From: an uncultured Pseudomonadota bacterium
GTDB lineage: Bacteria > Myxococcota_A > UBA796 > SXON01
NCBI GenBank assembly: GCA_903844155.1
Contig: CAIMSU010000216.1
Coordinates: forward strand, 1-40,459
Direction: 5' to 3'
DNA: 40,459 nucleotides
Shown here: piece after piece, positions 22,117 through 30,637 of the stretch
Position numbering within the stretch: position 1 is the first letter of the stretch
Layout of the letters: the number at the start of each line of letters is the position of its first letter
Notes under the pieces: model-generated
The model's input: the letters and a program-made list of their open reading frames with translations, nothing else
What the model was told of the DNA's origin: nothing
Databases searched by the model: none
Made by a program: the position numbers and the translations under genes

Positions 22117-23256
22117 TCAGAGGCCTACGGACAGGCTGATCCGCATCGCCCCGAGCGCGATCGGGCTCGGCGGCAGGGCCCATGGCACGAGCGCGCCCGC
22201 CACGGACGCTACCCCCGACGTCACCGTCCGACCGAGCCCGAGCGCACCGCCGAGGCTGACGCCGATCGATCGCGCGTCGTGCCGCGACGTGATCGCGACC
22301 TCACCCGCGGGCCCCACACCCCAGGCCGGGAGGTACAGGCGCGCCGCACCGCCGCACGCTGTCGTCGGGCACATTCGCGGCACGCCCTCGATGAGCGTGA
22401 CGTCCCCGCCGAATTGCGCGCGCACCGCAAGCCCGGACGCCAGCGGGCGCTCCAGGGCCAGCGCGATCCCGCCCGCGCCCGCCCACGGCGAGACCACGGC
22501 GCGGCCCTCGTCCGTCACGTAGGCCACCGGCGCCCAGCGCAAGCTCCCGGCGAGGCGAAGTGCCCCCGCCGACGCTGCCAGCGGCCCGTCCAGCGTCACC
22601 GCAAACGTCCCCCCGCGGCCCGCCGCCGACGGACTCGCGACGAATTCGACGCCGATCTCGCCCTGGATCCGCAGCGCCCGCAGCGCGCCGAGGCCGCCCA
22701 GCCCGGCGGCATCCCCGGCGAGCGTCACCTTCGCCGTCTGGCCTGCGATGACCGTGACGGTCGCGCCATTGACGCGCCAGGCGCCGGCCGGCAGCGCAAC
22801 ACGGGTCGGCAGCGCCTGGGGCGCCTGCAGCCGCTGTGCGACGGCCGCGGCGATCCGCTTCTGCTCGGGGTCGACGACGGGGGTCTCGGGCGCGAGGTCC
22901 AGTGCGGCACGCGCAACCGGCCCAGCAACCACGACCCAGCCCCAGGTCGCGGCGACGGTGTCGTGGCGTGCCTGCCAGGCGTCATGCGCGTCCGCGTCGA
23001 GCGCCAGATCGGCGGCCTGAGCGCTCCAGACCAGCACGTGGTCGATATCGCCAAGCTCCCACGCGGCGTCGACCCCGATGCTGTACAGCGCGAAGGCATC
23101 GCCCGACGACGGGTCCGCGAGCCCGGCGTCCACCTCCGCGACTGCGTCTGAAAAATAGCCGCGATGAAGGAATATCGAAGCTTGATCGACGTGAATGGAT
23201 CCCGCCCTCGCCACGCCAACCAGGGCCAGGGCAGCGAGAGCGAGCGGCACCATCAC
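22117..23256 (-). CDS. secreted protein with helical N-terminus and barrel-like C-terminus
   Basis: A 379-residue protein with a signal peptide (MMVPLALAALALVGVARAGS). Residues 20-130 are helical and contain a TPR-like stretch ('YFSDAVAEVDAGLADPSSGDAFALYSIG'). Residues 200-379 alternate in strand-like fashion ('GIALALERPLASGLAVRAQFGGDVTLIEG', 'SIGVSLGGALGLGRTVTSG') and end 'MRISLSVGL', which suggests an outer-membrane barrel. 'MCPTTACGG' supplies two Cys residues. It is the last gene of the ABC-transporter operon, starting at GTG 23256 (or ATG 23253), with a 4-nt overlap with the fused permease-ATPase gene. No family is recognised; its place suggests an outer-membrane step for the same substrate. 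Confidence 0.6.
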   Translation of the reverse strand: MMVPLALAALALVGVARAGSIHVDQASIFLHRGYFSDAVAEVDAGLADPSSGDAFALYSIGVDAAWELGDIDHVLVWSAQAADLALDADAHDAWQARHDTVAATWGWVVVAGPVARAALDLAPETPVVDPEQKRIAAAVAQRLQAPQALPTRVALPAGAWRVNGATVTVIAGQTAKVTLAGDAAGLGGLGALRALRIQGEIGVEFVASPSAAGRGGTFAVTLDGPLAASAGALRLAGSLRWAPVAYVTDEGRAVVSPWAGAGGIALALERPLASGLAVRAQFGGDVTLIEGVPRMCPTTACGGAARLYLPAWGVGPAGEVAITSRHDARSIGVSLGGALGLGRTVTSGVASVAGALVPWALPPSPIALGAMRISLSVGL

Positions 23257-25403
23257 CCCGCCGCCAAAAGGTCGCGGGTGTAGGGGTGTCGCCCCGGATC
23301 GTCGGCCTCTGAGGGCGAGAACACGTCGACACAGCGCCCCTCATGGAGCACGTACACCCGGTCGCACGTCGGGAGGACGAGGACGAGGTCATGACTGGCG
23401 ATGACCACGCCGCCGGTCTCCCCGACGAGATCGCGCAGAAGATCGAGCGCCTCGAGGGAACGTTGGGCGTCCAACGCGGCGCTTGGCTCGTCAGCGAGCA
23501 CCAGGACCGCGCCGGCCAGCCAGACCTGGGCGAGCGACACGCGCCGTCGCTCCCCGCCGGAGAGCTCGTCGGGCACTGCGTCTGCCTGGGTGAGCAGGCC
23601 GACCCGGCGCAGCGCCTCGTCAACCGTACGGTGGCCCTGGCCAATCGCCGCGGAGATCGACAGGATCTCGCGAACCGTGAGGGCGGGGTCGAGCGACGTT
23701 CCCGGGTCCTGCCACAACAGTTGGACGCCCTTCGGTCGCGCGCTTCGCGGGTCCACGCCAAGTACGTCGAGGGTGCCAGACGACGCGCAGAGCCCCGCAA
23801 ACGCCCGCAGGAGCGTCGTCTTCCCCACGCCGCTCTCGCCGATCAGCCCCACCGTCTCGCCACCGCGCACGTCGACCGAGAGCCCCGTGAGGATCGGTGG
23901 CGCCGCGGGGTAGGCAGGGCGGCGCGTCAGGCCGGCGACGACGCTGAGCCCCTCGGCGTGCAGAAGGACAGGACCGGGCGACGGGCGAACGCGGGGTGCC
24001 AACGCGGGCGGCGCAGGGCGAGCCCCGTCCATCTCGACGATCGCGTCCGCGAAGCCCGGGAGTAGTCGGCGGTCGTGCGTGACGAAGACGACGGCTGGAC
24101 CGCTCGGCGCCCTCGCAACCGTCAGCAGCGTGCGGACCAGCGCTCGTCGGGCGCGCGGATCGAGCCCCGTGGTCGGCTCGTCCGCGAGCAAGAGCCCCAC
24201 GCTCGGCCCGCTCAACACGCACAACAGGGCCGCGCGCTGGGCTTCTCCGCCGGACAGCTCGTGTGGCCACGCGTCCAGACGATCCGCCGGAAACCCTGAC
24301 CGCGCCAGCGCCGCTCCGGGGTCCGGCGCCTGCTCCCGGATGCGCAGCAACGGGTCCAGGCTCGAGCGGCCGTCTTGCGCGATCCATGCCAGCGCTGGCC
24401 GTGTGAGCCGGCCCGTCGCCCGCAGCCCGTCGGGCAGGATTCGCGCGATGGCACGAAGAACCAGGGATTTCCCCACACCGCTGACGCCGAGCAGCGCGGT
24501 GACCGTCCCCGGCGGCGCACCGAGCTCGGGCAAGCGCGCGACCACGCGATCAGCCGACCGGATCTCCAGCGCCCTGACGTCAAGCGCCCCGGGCGCGGCG
24601 ACGATGTCCTCGCCCGGCGCCAGCCTCGGCACGCCAAGCGCCAGCCCCCACAGCCCCGCGCTGACCACGGCCACGGCGACGGCGGGCGCGATCCACGCTG
24701 CTGCGTTCTGGCTGCTCCCCGCCGAGAGCGCCATCGCCAGCATGTTCCCCCAGCTCGGCTGGGGCTCGGCCACCCCCGCCCGCCCGAGGTACGAAAGCGC
24801 CGTTTCCATCGCCAGAAAGCCGGCCAACACCCGCGCCGACCACGTCCGCAGCTCGGTTCGCGCGTTGTTCCAGACGAGATGCACGGCGACCGCGCGCCAC
24901 TCGGGAATGCCGTGGGCGACCAACGCCAGCAGCCGCTCCTCGCGCCGGAGCGCGTCGACACGCTGGTAGAGCGCCTGCAGCACGCCCGGCGCCATCGCGA
25001 CCCCCCAAGCGAGGCCGAGCGGCACCGCGCCGTGACCGACGACCAGCCCGAGCAGGAGCACGAGCGGGATGGCCGGGAGCGACGAGACGGCGAGGCCAAA
25101 ACCGCGGATCCACCTGGACCAGATCCCGCCCCGAGCCCCCGCGAGCGCGCCAAGCGGGACACCGAGCAGCAGCGCGATGGCCAGAGCCGTGCCGCCTCCG
25201 ATGACCAGGGGCCGCACCGCCGCGAGCAACCGCAAGCCAACGTCGCGACCAACCGCGTCCGTGCCAAGCGGGTGGGCGATCGACGGTCCCAGCCCGACGA
25301 TATCGGCGTTTACGGCTGGATTATAAGGCAGCGCCGCGATCGTGGCGACGACGAGCAGGGCGACGAGAGGCCCCCTGGACGCACGCCGGCCGCGACCGCT
25401 CAC
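23253..25403 (-). CDS. oligopeptide-type ABC transporter: permease fused to two ATPase domains
   Basis: A 716-residue protein that joins three parts usually made separately. Residues 1-260 are a DppC/OppC-type permease with the family start 'HPLGTDAVGRDVGLRLL' (44-60) and an EAA-like loop ('ALVAHGIPEWRAVAVHLVWN', 160-179). Residues 275-465 are ATPase 1: Walker A GVSGVGKS (306-313), Q343, LSGGE (383-387), Walker B LLLADEP (D408, E409), H443. Residues 478-716 are ATPase 2: GESGVGKTT (522-530), Q565, LSGGE (614-618), LVLADEP (D638, E639), H671, and the family tail 'HPYTRDLLAAG'. All ATPase motifs look intact. GTG 25403 overlaps the DppB-type permease stop by 4 nt. It sits in the inner membrane and powers import with the DppB-type partner. 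Confidence 0.92.
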   Translation of the reverse strand: MSGRGRRASRGPLVALLVVATIAALPYNPAVNADIVGLGPSIAHPLGTDAVGRDVGLRLLAAVRPLVIGGGTALAIALLLGVPLGALAGARGGIWSRWIRGFGLAVSSLPAIPLVLLLGLVVGHGAVPLGLAWGVAMAPGVLQALYQRVDALRREERLLALVAHGIPEWRAVAVHLVWNNARTELRTWSARVLAGFLAMETALSYLGRAGVAEPQPSWGNMLAMALSAGSSQNAAAWIAPAVAVAVVSAGLWGLALGVPRLAPGEDIVAAPGALDVRALEIRSADRVVARLPELGAPPGTVTALLGVSGVGKSLVLRAIARILPDGLRATGRLTRPALAWIAQDGRSSLDPLLRIREQAPDPGAALARSGFPADRLDAWPHELSGGEAQRAALLCVLSGPSVGLLLADEPTTGLDPRARRALVRTLLTVARAPSGPAVVFVTHDRRLLPGFADAIVEMDGARPAPPALAPRVRPSPGPVLLHAEGLSVVAGLTRRPAYPAAPPILTGLSVDVRGGETVGLIGESGVGKTTLLRAFAGLCASSGTLDVLGVDPRSARPKGVQLLWQDPGTSLDPALTVREILSISAAIGQGHRTVDEALRRVGLLTQADAVPDELSGGERRRVSLAQVWLAGAVLVLADEPSAALDAQRSLEALDLLRDLVGETGGVVIASHDLVLVLPTCDRVYVLHEGRCVDVFSPSEADDPGRHPYTRDLLAAG

Positions 25404-26359
25404 GCCTCCGCCCGAAGCCGCGGGTCCCACGCCCGGCGCAGCAGGTCCAACGCGGCGCCGACGACCACGGTTGTACCGGTCAACGCGACGACTACGCCTG
25501 TTGCAACCGGTATATCTCGGGCTTCGACCGCCCGCCACAGCAGGTCACCCGCGCCCGGCAAGGCACACAGGCGCTCGACCACCACCAGCCCGCCGACGAT
25601 CGGGGGAAAAGCCGCTTGCGCACCCTCAATGAGCGGAACGACCCGGTGTCGCCACTTCAGGGATCGCAGCGCGCTGACGGTCATTCCCCGCGCTCGCGCC
25701 GCCAGCACGAACCCGGACGCGTCAATCCGGGCGTCCGCCTCCGCCAACCGCGCGGCCACGGCAGCCACCCCAGCCGACCCGACGCCCAGCGCGACGAGAG
25801 CGAGCGCGTCCCGCACCACCCCGCCCTCCATCGGCAACGCGAAGAACGCGGGCCGACCCCACCATCCCGCCGACATCCCAGCCCAGACCGCGGCGTTGAT
25901 CCCCTCGATCGCGCCGAGCGCCAGCAGGACGACCGGCAGGGTGGAGAGGCCGACGACGACCTTCTCGCCCCACCCACGCCCCCGAACCGCCGCCCCAAGG
26001 CCCACCGCCACCGCCCAGGCCGCCACCAGCATCGGCGCCGACGCACCCATCGCCGTCGCCACGAGACCACCGACCGAATCGCCCGGCCTCACCGTCCACG
26101 AGCTGCCCCACGCGCCGATCAGCGCATGCCATGTGCCCGCGATCACCCGCGTAGCGAGCGGGCCGCCCAGACCCCATTCGGCAGTGAGCTGCGCCCGAAG
26201 GCCCGGATCCGGGAGCGTGTCGATCGCGTCGCCCGGCGCCAGGGCCACCAGGATCTGCACCAGGACGATCGCCCCCACCCACGCGAGCAACCATCCGGAC
26301 AACCGTCCCAACCAGGTCTGCGCGAACGCTCGCGCCCGGATGCCCGGGGCGTCGGTCAC
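25400..26359 (-). CDS. oligopeptide-type ABC transporter permease, DppB-like
   Basis: A 319-residue integral membrane protein. It starts VTDAPGIRARAFAQTWLGRLSGWLLAWVG, has several membrane segments (GWLLAWVGAIVLVQILVALA, MLVAAWAVAVGLGAAV, VVVGLSTLPVVLLALGAI), and shows the DppB/OppB-type loop 'FVLAARARGMTVSALRSLKWRH' before 'IVGGLVVVERLCALPGAGDLLWRAV'. GTG 26359 overlaps the binding-protein stop by 4 nt; a GTG 12 nt upstream is less likely. It would pair with the permease half of the next gene to form the channel of a peptide importer. It is shorter and less conserved at the N-terminus than typical DppB. Confidence 0.88.
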   Translation of the reverse strand: MTDAPGIRARAFAQTWLGRLSGWLLAWVGAIVLVQILVALAPGDAIDTLPDPGLRAQLTAEWGLGGPLATRVIAGTWHALIGAWGSSWTVRPGDSVGGLVATAMGASAPMLVAAWAVAVGLGAAVRGRGWGEKVVVGLSTLPVVLLALGAIEGINAAVWAGMSAGWWGRPAFFALPMEGGVVRDALALVALGVGSAGVAAVAARLAEADARIDASGFVLAARARGMTVSALRSLKWRHRVVPLIEGAQAAFPPIVGGLVVVERLCALPGAGDLLWRAVEARDIPVATGVVVALTGTTVVVGAALDLLRRAWDPRLRAEA

Positions 26360-27909
26360 TGCATCTGCCACTCGGGCGCCCAGGTAAAGAACGCGAAGGG
26401 GTGCACCGTCACCCCGCGGACCTTCGTGGAGAGGGCCGCGTAGCTGTCCAGCGTCCAGAGGAAGACCATGGGCAGGTCGTCGTGGATCTTCTGGTGCGCG
26501 GCGCGTAACGCGGTCTTTCGAGCGATCGGATCGTTGGCGTCCCGGGCGGCGTCCAGCAGCTTGTCGACGTCCGGGTCCTTCAGGCCCATGAGGTTGCGCG
26601 AGCCGGTGGAGTAGAACTGCTCGCGGATGTCCTCGTTGCGGTCAAAGGTCCATTGCGACAGGACAACGTCGTAGTTGCGATCGGTCCACACCTGCTGGCG
26701 CCACGCCGGCTCGTCCAGAAAGTCGATGGTGACGTCGATGCCCTGCGCCTGGAGCTGGCTTTGCAGGTTGATGGTCACCTCCTGCGCGCTCTCCAGGGCG
26801 CGGTGGGCACTCACGGTGATCGCTAGCTTGCGACCGGCCTTGTACCACCCATCGGCGTCCTTCTGATAGCCGGCGGCGGTGAGCAGCGCGCCGGCTGCCG
26901 CCGGATCGTGGGGCCATGGCGGCGTGTCGTGGTTGTAGAACGGGCTGGACGGCACGTACGGCCCGGTGATGAGGTCGCCGGTGCCGACGGGCGCCAGCAT
27001 GTTCGGTACGTCCAGCATCTCGGCCAGCGCCTGCCGCACGCGCGGGTCCGTGAACGGCGCACGGGCGAGGTTGAAGCCGGCATACCACCAGGAGTTGGTC
27101 TGGTACGGGTAGAGCTCCACCTTGCGATTGGATTGCAGCATCGCGAGGTCGCGGGGGAGCACTCGCACCAACGCGTCGATGCTCTCATAGAGCAGGAGCT
27201 TTGCCTGATAGTTCTTGTCGGCGACCTCTTTCATCGTGATCTGGGCGATGCCGACGTCGTCCTTGCCGTCCGGGCCCTTGTAGCCGGGGTTGGCGGAGAA
27301 GCTGACCGAATTGTCGTCGTTGTACTTCACGAGGGACCAGGGCCCGGTGCCGATGGGCGCGAGGTGGAAGGCGTCGGTGCGCTTGACGGGCAGGCCCGCG
27401 AACGCGGCAGCCGGGAGGATCTTGAACGTCAGCTTGTCCTCGGGACGCAGCTCCGGCCGCACGAAGTCAAACTGCACAGCGTGATCGCCGACTTCCCGGC
27501 AATCGCTGATGAACTGCGCCCGACCGGCCTCCGTGGACGCGGTGGCCGGATCCTTCATCGCGTGCACGGTGAAGACGACGTCCTTCGCGGTGAATGGCGA
27601 GCCGTCCTGCCAGTTCACGCTGTCGCGCAGCCGCACCGTCATGTGCATGCGGTCGGTGGACAGCTCCCCGGACTCCGCGAGCTGCGGGACGGAGGCGAGC
27701 GTGTGATCGTCCGCATACAAGCTCTGGAAGACGAGCTCGCCAACCCGGGTCTCCGCCATCGACGTCGTGAACAGCGGGTTCACGATCGCCGGGGCCTGGT
27801 CCTCCGCGTACCGAAGCTGCGCCGCGGCCGCCGTGCCGAGGACAAGGGCGCCGAGGGGCGCCAGCGCGAGCAACCAGGGGAGCGGGAGATGACGAGGGGA
27901 GCGAGCCAT
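26356..27909 (-). CDS. oligopeptide-type extracellular solute-binding protein, family 5
   Basis: A 517-residue periplasmic protein with a signal peptide (MARSPRHLPLPWLLALAPLGALVLGTAAAA). Family 5 (DppA/OppA) marks are 'ESGELSTDRMHMTVRLRDSVNWQDGSPFTAKDVVFTVHAM' (split over residues about 71-110), 'IGTGPWSLVKY', 'VRQALAEMLDV' and 'YDVVLSQWTFD'. Family members deliver peptides, nickel complexes, opines or other ligands to the permeases; the substrate here is not known. Length is typical. It lies 38 nt after the lipoprotein gene stop and overlaps the DppB-type gene by 4 nt, which makes it the binding protein of this operon. Confidence 0.92.
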   Translation of the reverse strand: MARSPRHLPLPWLLALAPLGALVLGTAAAAQLRYAEDQAPAIVNPLFTTSMAETRVGELVFQSLYADDHTLASVPQLAESGELSTDRMHMTVRLRDSVNWQDGSPFTAKDVVFTVHAMKDPATASTEAGRAQFISDCREVGDHAVQFDFVRPELRPEDKLTFKILPAAAFAGLPVKRTDAFHLAPIGTGPWSLVKYNDDNSVSFSANPGYKGPDGKDDVGIAQITMKEVADKNYQAKLLLYESIDALVRVLPRDLAMLQSNRKVELYPYQTNSWWYAGFNLARAPFTDPRVRQALAEMLDVPNMLAPVGTGDLITGPYVPSSPFYNHDTPPWPHDPAAAGALLTAAGYQKDADGWYKAGRKLAITVSAHRALESAQEVTINLQSQLQAQGIDVTIDFLDEPAWRQQVWTDRNYDVVLSQWTFDRNEDIREQFYSTGSRNLMGLKDPDVDKLLDAARDANDPIARKTALRAAHQKIHDDLPMVFLWTLDSYAALSTKVRGVTVHPFAFFTWAPEWQMQ

Positions 27910-27947
27910 GGCAGAGCCGATGTTCAGAGTTTTCGTAGGGTCGACGG

Positions 27948-29087
27948 TCAGTTCTCGCGCGAGAGGCCCGTGCGGTCGAGGCCCTGCTGGACCGCGAGGT
28001 CGCCGATCGTCTCGATAACGCCGGCTGCCTCGGGGAACGCCCCGCGCAACGGCGCGAGCGCGTCCAAGGCCTCCCGAACGTGGCCGGACTCGACGTTTGC
28101 CGCGGCGATCACCGCGAAAACCGTGGGGCTGTTGACGGGTGAGATCGCCCGGGCATCGGCGTGATCGAGCGCTTGCTCCGCGTAGTAGAGCGCGCACGCG
28201 TCGTGGTGGCGCCCGAGCGCGTCCACCGCGAGCCCGGCCAACGTCCGGGACCGGCCAACCTGAACGAGCTGCAGGTCGTGAAGGAGCGCCGCGCCATCCG
28301 TCGTCGCCCCCTGGGCAAGCTTGGCCGACCAGGCGTCCAGGCGCGTGTCCATCCCGCTGACCAGGGTGTGGCACGCCTCGACGTCGTCCGTGGACGGGCG
28401 CGCAGCCATGACCGCCTCAGCGATCGGCCCGAAAAGGTCCTCCGGGAGCCCGACGCCCATGACATTCGACGCGTTGGCCTTGTACCGCTGCTGAAGCGCC
28501 GCTGGCCCTGTCGCATCCCAGAACGACCCCAACTGACCGTTGTCCACGGCTGCCCCCACGCACGTCCGGATCGCGTCGATCGTGAGCGTGGGAGGCTGAT
28601 CGTAGGCGAAGGGCTTCGGATTCGCCTCGTCGAACACGATGCCGGCGGCGTTGGCCTGAGCCCGCCACTTCTCGGCGGTCGGTGCGTCGCTGCGAAGCTC
28701 GGCGACACGCTGGGCGCTGGCCAGAAGCCACTTCGGGACCGGTTGATCGGGAGAATGCTTCGCCCAGCCCTCCGCGAGCGTCAACAACGCGTCGCCCTGG
28801 GCGCGGTCGAGGACCCCCTCGAACACCGACAGCTCGGCCCAGGCCCGATGCTCGGCCACGCTTGGGACCGCACCTTGCGCGTCCGCCGCGACGGGGGAGC
28901 GGACATTCAGCCAGTCCCCCCGGTGGAAGGCCTGCCATGCCTCCCTGCCGCCGTTCTGCTCGAGGGTCGAGGAGAAGTGCGCAGGCTCACGCACGACGTT
29001 CGCGATCCACGACACGTCCAGCGGCTCGGGCGGTGGCGGCGCTGCCGGGCGACAGGCGAGGAGCAACGACACCAGCAGAACGGTCAT
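27948..29087 (-). CDS. lipoprotein with helical repeats, ABC operon
   Basis: A 379-residue lipoprotein. MTVLLVSLLLACRP has a lipobox Cys at 12 and an unusually short signal with no charged n-region. A Pro-rich tether follows, then mostly helical sequence, with TPR-like stretches near the C-terminus ('ALGRHHDACALYYAEQALDHADARA', 'SGHVREALDALAPLRGAFPEAAGV'). No known family is recognised. ATG 29087 overlaps the preceding carboxypeptidase-regulatory-like gene by 4 nt, and the binding-protein gene follows 38 nt later. This placement suggests a role in the periplasm or at the outer membrane for the same transport system. It could assist delivery to the binding protein, but this is inference. Confidence 0.65.
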   Translation of the reverse strand: MTVLLVSLLLACRPAAPPPPEPLDVSWIANVVREPAHFSSTLEQNGGREAWQAFHRGDWLNVRSPVAADAQGAVPSVAEHRAWAELSVFEGVLDRAQGDALLTLAEGWAKHSPDQPVPKWLLASAQRVAELRSDAPTAEKWRAQANAAGIVFDEANPKPFAYDQPPTLTIDAIRTCVGAAVDNGQLGSFWDATGPAALQQRYKANASNVMGVGLPEDLFGPIAEAVMAARPSTDDVEACHTLVSGMDTRLDAWSAKLAQGATTDGAALLHDLQLVQVGRSRTLAGLAVDALGRHHDACALYYAEQALDHADARAISPVNSPTVFAVIAAANVESGHVREALDALAPLRGAFPEAAGVIETIGDLAVQQGLDRTGLSREN

Positions 29088-29545
29088 TCGCCCTCGTAGG
29101 AGCCGCCGCCCTGGGCGTTGGTGTCAGCGGCGTTGGCGGGGTCCACGTCCGTAGCCGAGGCACGAACGGAGATTGTGTCCGGGGCGAGGGCGACGGGGTC
29201 GAGCTCCAGCTCCCCGTGCTTGTAGTCCACGTCCGCCTTGGCGAGCTGAAAGCCAAGCTTGTACATCTCAAAGGTGTACGTCGTCCGACGCGTGAGATGG
29301 GTGCGGTTCCCCGCGGCATCGCGCAGGTAGTCGATCGTGAATTTGCCCTGATCGTCCGTGACGATCTCGACGTTTCCGGGGACCACCCGCACGTTCACCC
29401 GGGACATCGGCTGCCCGGTGCGGTCGGTCACGGTCCCATGGATCGCCGCCTTCGCCAGCGCAGCCGGCACCATCCCGGCCCCGAGCAACAGCACGAAGAT
29501 CGCCCGGAGGGCCGGGATCCGTGGGGAAGGCGCGCGCGAGGACAC
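29084..29545 (-). CDS. secreted carboxypeptidase-regulatory-like domain protein
   Basis: A 153-residue protein from GTG 29545. A signal peptide (VSSRAPSPRIPALRAIFVLLLGAGMVPAALA) precedes one carboxypeptidase-regulatory-like beta-sandwich: 'IHGTVTDRTGQPMSRVNVRVVPG' then 'TDDQGKFTID', with a charged helix and strands after it. Such domains often sit at the N-terminus of TonB-dependent receptors or act alone as surface binding modules. The C-terminus is acidic. A TTG at 29560 extends the frame but overlaps a TTGATA hexamer that better fits a -10 element 9 nt before GTG 29545, so I prefer the GTG. It is the first gene of the six-gene ABC operon, with a 4-nt overlap with the lipoprotein. Confidence 0.75.
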   Translation of the reverse strand: MSSRAPSPRIPALRAIFVLLLGAGMVPAALAKAAIHGTVTDRTGQPMSRVNVRVVPGNVEIVTDDQGKFTIDYLRDAAGNRTHLTRRTTYTFEMYKLGFQLAKADVDYKHGELELDPVALAPDTISVRASATDVDPANAADTNAQGGGSYEGE

Positions 29546-29587
29546 GGGGGCTGGTATCAAGGACAGAGGTCGAACGTCGCCGACGAC

Positions 29588-30637
29588 CTACGCCTCACCC
29601 GGCTCGGGCAGCGGCATCCCGCGCAGGTCCCGGATCCCGGACTGGTCGCGCAGCCGCAGGAGCGCCTCGCGCTCGATCTGCCGAACGCGTTCGCGAGACA
29701 ACCCCATCTCCTTGCCAACCTCGGAGAGCGTCCGGAATTCGCCGTCCTCCAGGCCGTAGCGGCGGGTGAGCACAAAGCGCTGCCGCTCGGACAAGACGTT
29801 GTTGAACGCCTTGTTCATGCGAGTCAGCTCCTGGACGTTGATGGACTCCTCGTCCGGGCTGACGGCGTCCTCATCCGAGAGGAACCGCTCAAGCGGGCGC
29901 GGGCGTGGGCCGTCGTCGACCGGCTGCTCGAGCGAGATCGTGTTGCCTTGCGACAGCAAAAGCTCCGCGCGCTCCTTGTCGATCCCGACCTCTTCGGCCA
30001 GATCGGCAACGTTGTACTCGATGCCCGCGGCCTCAAACCGCTTCATCGCCTTGCGCAGGTTGCGGGTCTGCTCGACCGCGCAGCCGGGGAGGCGCACGGG
30101 GCGCCCCGTGTGGTCGATCGCGCGCGTCATCTGGGCGCGCACCCACCACCGCGCATACGTGGAGAACCGGATGCCCCGGTCCGGGTCAAAGCGCTTGGCC
30201 GCGCGCAAGAGGCCGATGTAGCCCTCCTGCACGAGATCCTCTTCGTCCATGAACGGACCGGCGAGCTTCCGAGCCTCGCCATGGGCGATGCGACGGCCGG
30301 ACATCGCAAGGCGCCAGCGGAGCTCCTCGGCCTGCTGCCACGCGCCCTGCGCGCGACGCGCGTGGGTCTTGACGGTGTCATCCTTGCGCGACGCCTTGGA
30401 GACCGCGCGGACGGCCTCCTCCAGCCGGTCGACGGCGCCCGCACGCGTGCGCTCGGCCCGATCCGGACGACGACGGAGGATGTTCTCCGCCGCGTCGATG
30501 CCGGCGACGGCCTCGCGCGCGGCCTGCTCCGCCTTGCGGATCTCCCGGGCGATGGTCTTCTCCTCCTCGGCGGTCAGTCGCTCAGAGCGACGACGGGCTC
30601 CATCAGCGGAACCAGAGCTGCGAATGCGCAAGGTCAT
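29588..30637 (-). CDS. RNA polymerase sigma factor, RpoD-like
   Basis: A 349-residue sigma-70 family factor. Its N-terminal 120 residues are a highly charged helical stretch. Region 2 is recognised by 'MDEEDLVQEGYIGLLRAAKRFDP', 'GIRFSTYARWWVRAQMTRAIDH' and 'RPVRLPG'. Region 3 follows ('NVADLAEEVGIDKERAELLL'), and region 4 carries the helix-turn-helix ('RTLSEVGKEMGLSRERVRQIEREALLRLRD'). The usual 'NLRLVV' of region 2.1 is replaced by 'LRWRLAMSGRRIA', so it is divergent, likely an alternative group 2 factor. ATG 30637 has AGGAGAG five nucleotides upstream. Two TTGACA copies (30741-30736 and 30730-30725, minus strand) and TATAAA (30703-30698) lie upstream. Its target genes are unknown. Confidence 0.88.
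   Translation of the reverse strand: MTLRIRSSGSADGARRRSERLTAEEEKTIAREIRKAEQAAREAVAGIDAAENILRRRPDRAERTRAGAVDRLEEAVRAVSKASRKDDTVKTHARRAQGAWQQAEELRWRLAMSGRRIAHGEARKLAGPFMDEEDLVQEGYIGLLRAAKRFDPDRGIRFSTYARWWVRAQMTRAIDHTGRPVRLPGCAVEQTRNLRKAMKRFEAAGIEYNVADLAEEVGIDKERAELLLSQGNTISLEQPVDDGPRPRPLERFLSDEDAVSPDEESINVQELTRMNKAFNNVLSERQRFVLTRRYGLEDGEFRTLSEVGKEMGLSRERVRQIEREALLRLRDQSGIRDLRGMPLPEPGEA

Noticed and set aside
24375-26387. Long plus-strand open frame of 670 codons
   Set aside because: It is antisense to the ABC permease and ATPase genes, full of Arg/Pro/His as expected from high-G+C antisense, and has no domain.
29558-29560. TTG start for the carboxypeptidase-regulatory-like protein
   Set aside because: The codon is part of a TTGATA hexamer that fits the recurrent -10-like motif, and GTG 29545 gives the same signal peptide.
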